Assembly (NCBI GenBank): GCA_034096865.1
Contig: JAWQFJ010026837.1
Coordinates: 1 to 10,000 of the forward strand
Length of the DNA: 10,000 bases
From: Theodoxus fluviatilis
Lineage: Eukaryota; Mollusca; Gastropoda; Cycloneritida; Neritidae
Reading direction: 5' to 3'
The first letter of the stretch is position 1; each line of letters begins with the position of its first letter. Under the pieces are notes generated by a model. The model searched no databases and was not told the origin of the DNA. It saw nothing but the letters and a program-made list of their open reading frames with translations. Made by a program: the position numbers and the translations under genes. Below, one piece after another: positions 6,681-10,000 of this stretch.

Positions 6681-8090
6681 CGGCCCACCATGTCTCCCTA
6701 CACGGCCCACCATGTCTCCCTACACGGCTCATCATGTCTCTCTACACGGCCCACCATGTCTCCCTACACGGCCCACCATGTCTCCCTACACGGACCACCG
6801 TGTCTCCCTACACGGCCCACCATGTCTCCCTACACGGCCCATCATGTCTCCCTACACGGCCCATCATGTCTCCCTACACGAACCACCATGTCTCCCTACA
6901 CGGCCCACCATGTCTCCCTACATGGCCCACACTGTTGCTCTACACGGCCCACCATGTCTCCCTACACGGCCCACTATGTCTCCCTACACGGCCCATCATG
7001 TCTCTCTACACGGCCCATCCCATGTCTCCCTACACGGCCCACCATGTCTCCCTACACGGCCCACACTGTCTCCCTACACGGCTCACCGTGTCTCCCTACA
7101 CGGCCCATCATGTCTCCCTACACGGTCCATCATGTCTCCCTACACGGCCCATCATGTCTCCCTACACGGCCCACCATGTCTCCCTACAAGGCCCACACTG
7201 TCTCTCTACACGGCCCACCATGTCTCCCTACACGGCCCACCATGTCCCCCTACACGGCCCACCATGTCTCCCTACACGGCCCACCATGTCTCTCTACACG
7301 GCCCACCATGTCTCTCTACACGGCCCACCATGTCTCCCTACACGGCCCACCATGTCTTCCTACACGACCCATCATGTCTCCCTACACGGCCCACCATGTC
7401 TCCCTACACGGCCCACCATGTCTCCCTACACGGCCCACCATGTCTCCCTACACGGCCCACCATGTCTCCCTACACGGTCCAACATGTCTCCCTACACGGC
7501 CCACCATGTCTCCCTACACGGTCCAACATGTCTCCCTACACGGTCCAACATGTCTCCCTACACGGCCCACCATGTCTCTCTACACGGTCCAACATGTCTC
7601 CCTACACGGCCCACCATGTCTCCCTACACGGTCCAACATGTCTCCCTACACGGTCCAACATGTCTCCCTACACGGTCCAACATGTCTCCCTACACGGTCC
7701 AACATGTCTCCCTACACGGCCCACCATGTCTCTCTACACGGCCCACCATGTCTCCCTACACGGCCCACCATGTCTCCCTACACGGTCCAACATGTCTCCC
7801 TACACGGCCCACCATGTCTCCCTACACGGTCCAACATGTCTCCCTACACGGCCCACCATGTCTCCCTACACGGTCCAACATGTCTCCCTACACGGCCCAC
7901 CATGTCTCCCTACACGGTCCAACATGTCACCCTACACGGCCTACCATGTCTCCCTACACGGTCCAACATGTCTCCCTACACGGCCTACCATGTCTCCCTA
8001 CACGGCCCACCATGTCTCCCTACACGGCCCACCATGTCTCCCTACACGGTCCACCATGTCTCCCTACACGGCTCATCATGTCTCTCTACA
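6681..8090. repeat. Higher-order copy 1 of the 22-bp satellite (64 units, 1410 bp)
   Basis: Rare variants appear here in the same order as in 8091-9498. Examples are CGGACCACCGTG, the CACGAACC unit, the ATGGCCCACACTGTTGCTC unit near 6922, CGGTCCATC at 7123, and the CTTCCTACACGACCC unit at 7355. The 24-bp unit at 7007 is unique to this copy, as is AAGGCCC near 7188. Confidence 0.9.
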
Positions 8091-9498
8091 CGGCCCACCA
8101 TGTCTCCCTACACGGCCCACCATGTCTCCCTACACGGCTCATCATGTCTCTCTACACGGCCCACCATGTCTCCCTACACGGCCCACCATGTCTCCCTACA
8201 CGGACCACCGTGTCTCCCTACACGGCCCACCATGTCTCCCTACACGGCCCATCATGTCTCCCTACACGGCCCATCATGTCTCCCTACACGAACCACCATG
8301 TCTCCCTACACGGCCCACCATGTCTCCCTACATGGCCCACACTGTTGCTCTACACGGCCCACCATGTCTCCCTACACGGCCCACTATGTCTCCCTACACG
8401 GCCCATCATGTCTCTCTACACGGCCCACCATGTCTCCCTACACGGCCCACCATGTCTCCCTACACGGCCCACACTGTCTCCCTACACGGCTCACCGTGTC
8501 TCCCTACACGGCCCATCATGTCTCCCTACACGGTCCATCATGTCTCCCTACACGGCCCATCATGTCTCCCTACACGGCCCACCATGTCTCCCTACACGGC
8601 CCACACTGTCTCTCTACACGGCCCACCATGTCTCCCTACACGGCCCACCATGTCCCCCTACACGGCCCACCATGTCTCCCTACACGGCCCACCATGTCTC
8701 TCTACACGGCCCACCATGTCTCTCTACACGGCCCACCATGTCTCTCTACACGGCCCACCATGTCTCCCTACACGGCCCACCATGTCTTCCTACACGACCC
8801 ATCATGTCTCCCTACACGGCCCACCATGTCTCCCTACACGGCCCACTATGTCTCCCTACACGGCCTACCATGTCTCCCTACACGGCCCACCATGTCTCCC
8901 TACACGGTCCAACATGTCTCCCTACACGGCCCACCATGTCTCCCTACACGGTCCAACATGTCTCCCTACACGGTCCAACATGTCTCCCTACACGGCCCAC
9001 CATGTCTCTCTACACGGTCCAACATGTCTCCCTACACGGCCCACCATGTCTCCCTACACGGTCCAACATGTCTCCCTACACGGTCCAACATGTCTCCCTA
9101 CACGGTCCAACATGTCTCCCTACACGGTCCAACATGTCTCCCTACACGGCCCACCATGTCTCTCTACACGGCCCACCATGTCTCCCTACACGGCCCACCA
9201 TGTCTCCCTACACGGTCCAACATGTCTCCCTACACGGCCCACCATGTCTCCCTACACGGTCCAACATGTCTCCCTACACGGCCCACCATGTCTCCCTACA
9301 CGGTCCAACATGTCTCCCTACACGGCCCACCATGTCTCCCTACACGGTCCAACATGTCTCCCTACACGGCCTACCATGTCTCCCTACACGGTCCAACATG
9401 TCTCCCTACACGGCCTACCATGTCTCCCTACACGGCCCACCATGTCTCCCTACACGGCCCACCATGTCTCCCTACACGGTCCAACATGTCTCTCTACA
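8091..9498. repeat. Higher-order copy 2 of the 22-bp satellite
   Basis: The offset from copy 1 is 1410 bp before the 24-bp unit, 1408 after it, and 1430 beyond about 8750, where this copy has gained one extra unit ending TCTCTCTACA. The order of CCCACCA and TCCAACA units from 8905 repeats that from 7475 unit for unit through 26 units. The ends of the duplicated block are approximate. Confidence 0.9.
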
Positions 9499-9542
9499 CG
9501 GCCCACCATGTCTCTCTACACGGCCCACCATGTCTCCCTACA

Positions 9543-9615
9543 CGACTTGTTACAGGCGAATAATTGGGGAAAACTTGACTTTCTCCTACTTTAATGAAAC
9601 GCGCGTTGTATAAGA
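9543..9615. other. Junction between the two satellites, perhaps a decayed 55-bp unit
   Basis: A 73-bp non-satellite spacer. CTCCTACTTTAATGAAAC (about 9583-9600) resembles the CACCTACTTTCCATTACAC part of the 55-bp unit at nearly the right offset (53 instead of 55). The spacer may therefore hold a degenerate edge unit of the next array. Confidence 0.5.
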
Positions 9616-10000
9616 CGAGCGATTCGGGGCGCTCTGACCTACTTTCCATTACACTCATGCTTAAAAAGGTAGAGCGCTCTGGGGCGCTCTGATGTACTGT
9701 CCATTACACTCATGCTTAGTACGGCAGAAAGCTCTGTGGCGCTCTGATGTACTGTCCATTACACTCATGCTTAATACCGCAGAGCGCTCTGGGGCGCCCC
9801 CACCTACTTTCCATTACACTCATGCTTAATACCGCAGAGCGCTCTGGGGCGCCCTCACCTACTTTCCATTACACTCATGCTTAATACCGCAGAGCGCTCT
9901 GGGGCGCCCCCACCTACTTTCCATTACACTCATGCTTAATACCGCAGAGCGCTCTGGGGCGCCCCCACCTACTTTCCATTACACTCATGCTTAATACCGC
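9616..10000. repeat. 55-bp satellite array, at least 7 units, continues past the window
   Basis: Units start at 9616, 9671, 9726, 9781, 9836, 9891 and 9946, at exact 55-bp spacing. Mature units begin AGAGCGCTCTGGGGCGCCCC, two adjacent perfect 10-bp palindromes, followed by CACCTACTTTCCATTACACT and CATGCTTAATACCGC. The first three units have GGGGCGCTCTGA or GTGGCGCTCTGA instead and are more divergent, so homogeneity rises away from the array edge. No coding potential is recognised. Confidence 0.97.

Larger units (their letters stand above)
6527..9542. repeat. 22-bp satellite array, 137 units (3016 bp)
   Basis: Head-to-tail units begin at 6527 in the CGG register. The conserved core is ACCATGTCTCCCTACACGG. 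All units are 22 bp except one 24-bp unit at 7007 (CCCATCCCATG), so 137 x 22 + 2 = 3016 bp exactly. Main variant classes are CGGCCCACCATG, CGGTCCAACATG (two linked changes), CGGCCCATCATG, CGGCCCACACTG and CGGCCTACCATG, plus a TCTCTC form of the second half. Because 22 is one more than a multiple of three and the unit lacks stops on the plus strand, all three plus frames stay open and spell the same 22-residue peptide. The minus strand meets TAG in each frame about every 66 bases. There is no promoter, splice or domain evidence that it is translated. Confidence 0.98.

Noticed and set aside
6527..9542. CRISPR array
   Set aside because: There are no unique spacers between repeats and units abut directly. 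The context is animal, with no cas genes.
6504..9613. Three overlapping plus-strand ORFs of more than 1000 codons
   Set aside because: They are the same 22-residue cycle read in three frames of a 22-bp tandem repeat. There is no leader, domain, splice signal or unique N-terminus, and the stop-free state follows from the unit sequence.

Overview
The window looks like non-coding-rich genomic DNA of an animal. The evidence is a spliced C-type lectin-like exon, TTAGGG-type telomere-like repeats, long GA, AC and GATG/GACG microsatellites, and vertebrate-style splice and initiation signals. Nothing bacterial or phage-like is visible: there are no operons and no long unique ORFs. The heavy, CpG-retaining satellite content would suit a marine invertebrate such as a lancelet, mollusc, echinoderm or cnidarian, but the species cannot be named from sequence alone.

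Layout, left to right: (1) 13-268, a GA microsatellite. (2) 357-483, minus strand, an internal exon with a clear C-type lectin-like domain (CTLD) signature and good splice sites. It is the best-supported protein-coding sequence here, and the microsatellites on both sides would be its introns. (3) 507-1605, a degenerate GATG/GACG tetranucleotide array. (4) 1606-2070, unique AT-rich DNA with a degenerate 86-bp-offset repeat. (5) 2071-4515, a composite structure. Two direct repeats of 510 and 498 bp differ only by two TTAGGG units, and they flank a 1.43-kb foldback element. That element has near-identical inverted arms (2582-3011 and 3592-4011) built from CCGGAATCCA subrepeats and small nested palindromes, and its loop holds an AC microsatellite. 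(6) 4516-5190, unremarkable DNA. (7) 5190-6450, a CpG-rich, promoter-like region holding several candidate first exons or small ORFs on both strands: a plus-strand start at 5447 with a perfect GTGAGT donor, a minus-strand start at 5873 inside a perfect TISU/YY1 element, and a 51-residue signal-peptide-like ORF at 6157. It also holds an 83-bp dispersed repeat in two copies. (8) 6527-9542, 137 head-to-tail copies of a 22-bp satellite arranged as two higher-order copies of about 1.41 kb. (9) 9616-10000, at least seven 55-bp satellite units running off the window.

The three plus-strand ORFs of more than 1000 codons over the 22-bp satellite are arithmetic consequences of a stop-free repeat whose length is one more than a multiple of three: every frame spells the same 22-residue peptide. 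They should not be annotated as three genes. No complete gene is present. The most interesting signals are the frame-independent satellite with its duplicated variant order, the direct-repeat-flanked foldback element carrying telomere-like DNA, the CTLD exon, and the promoter-like segment.
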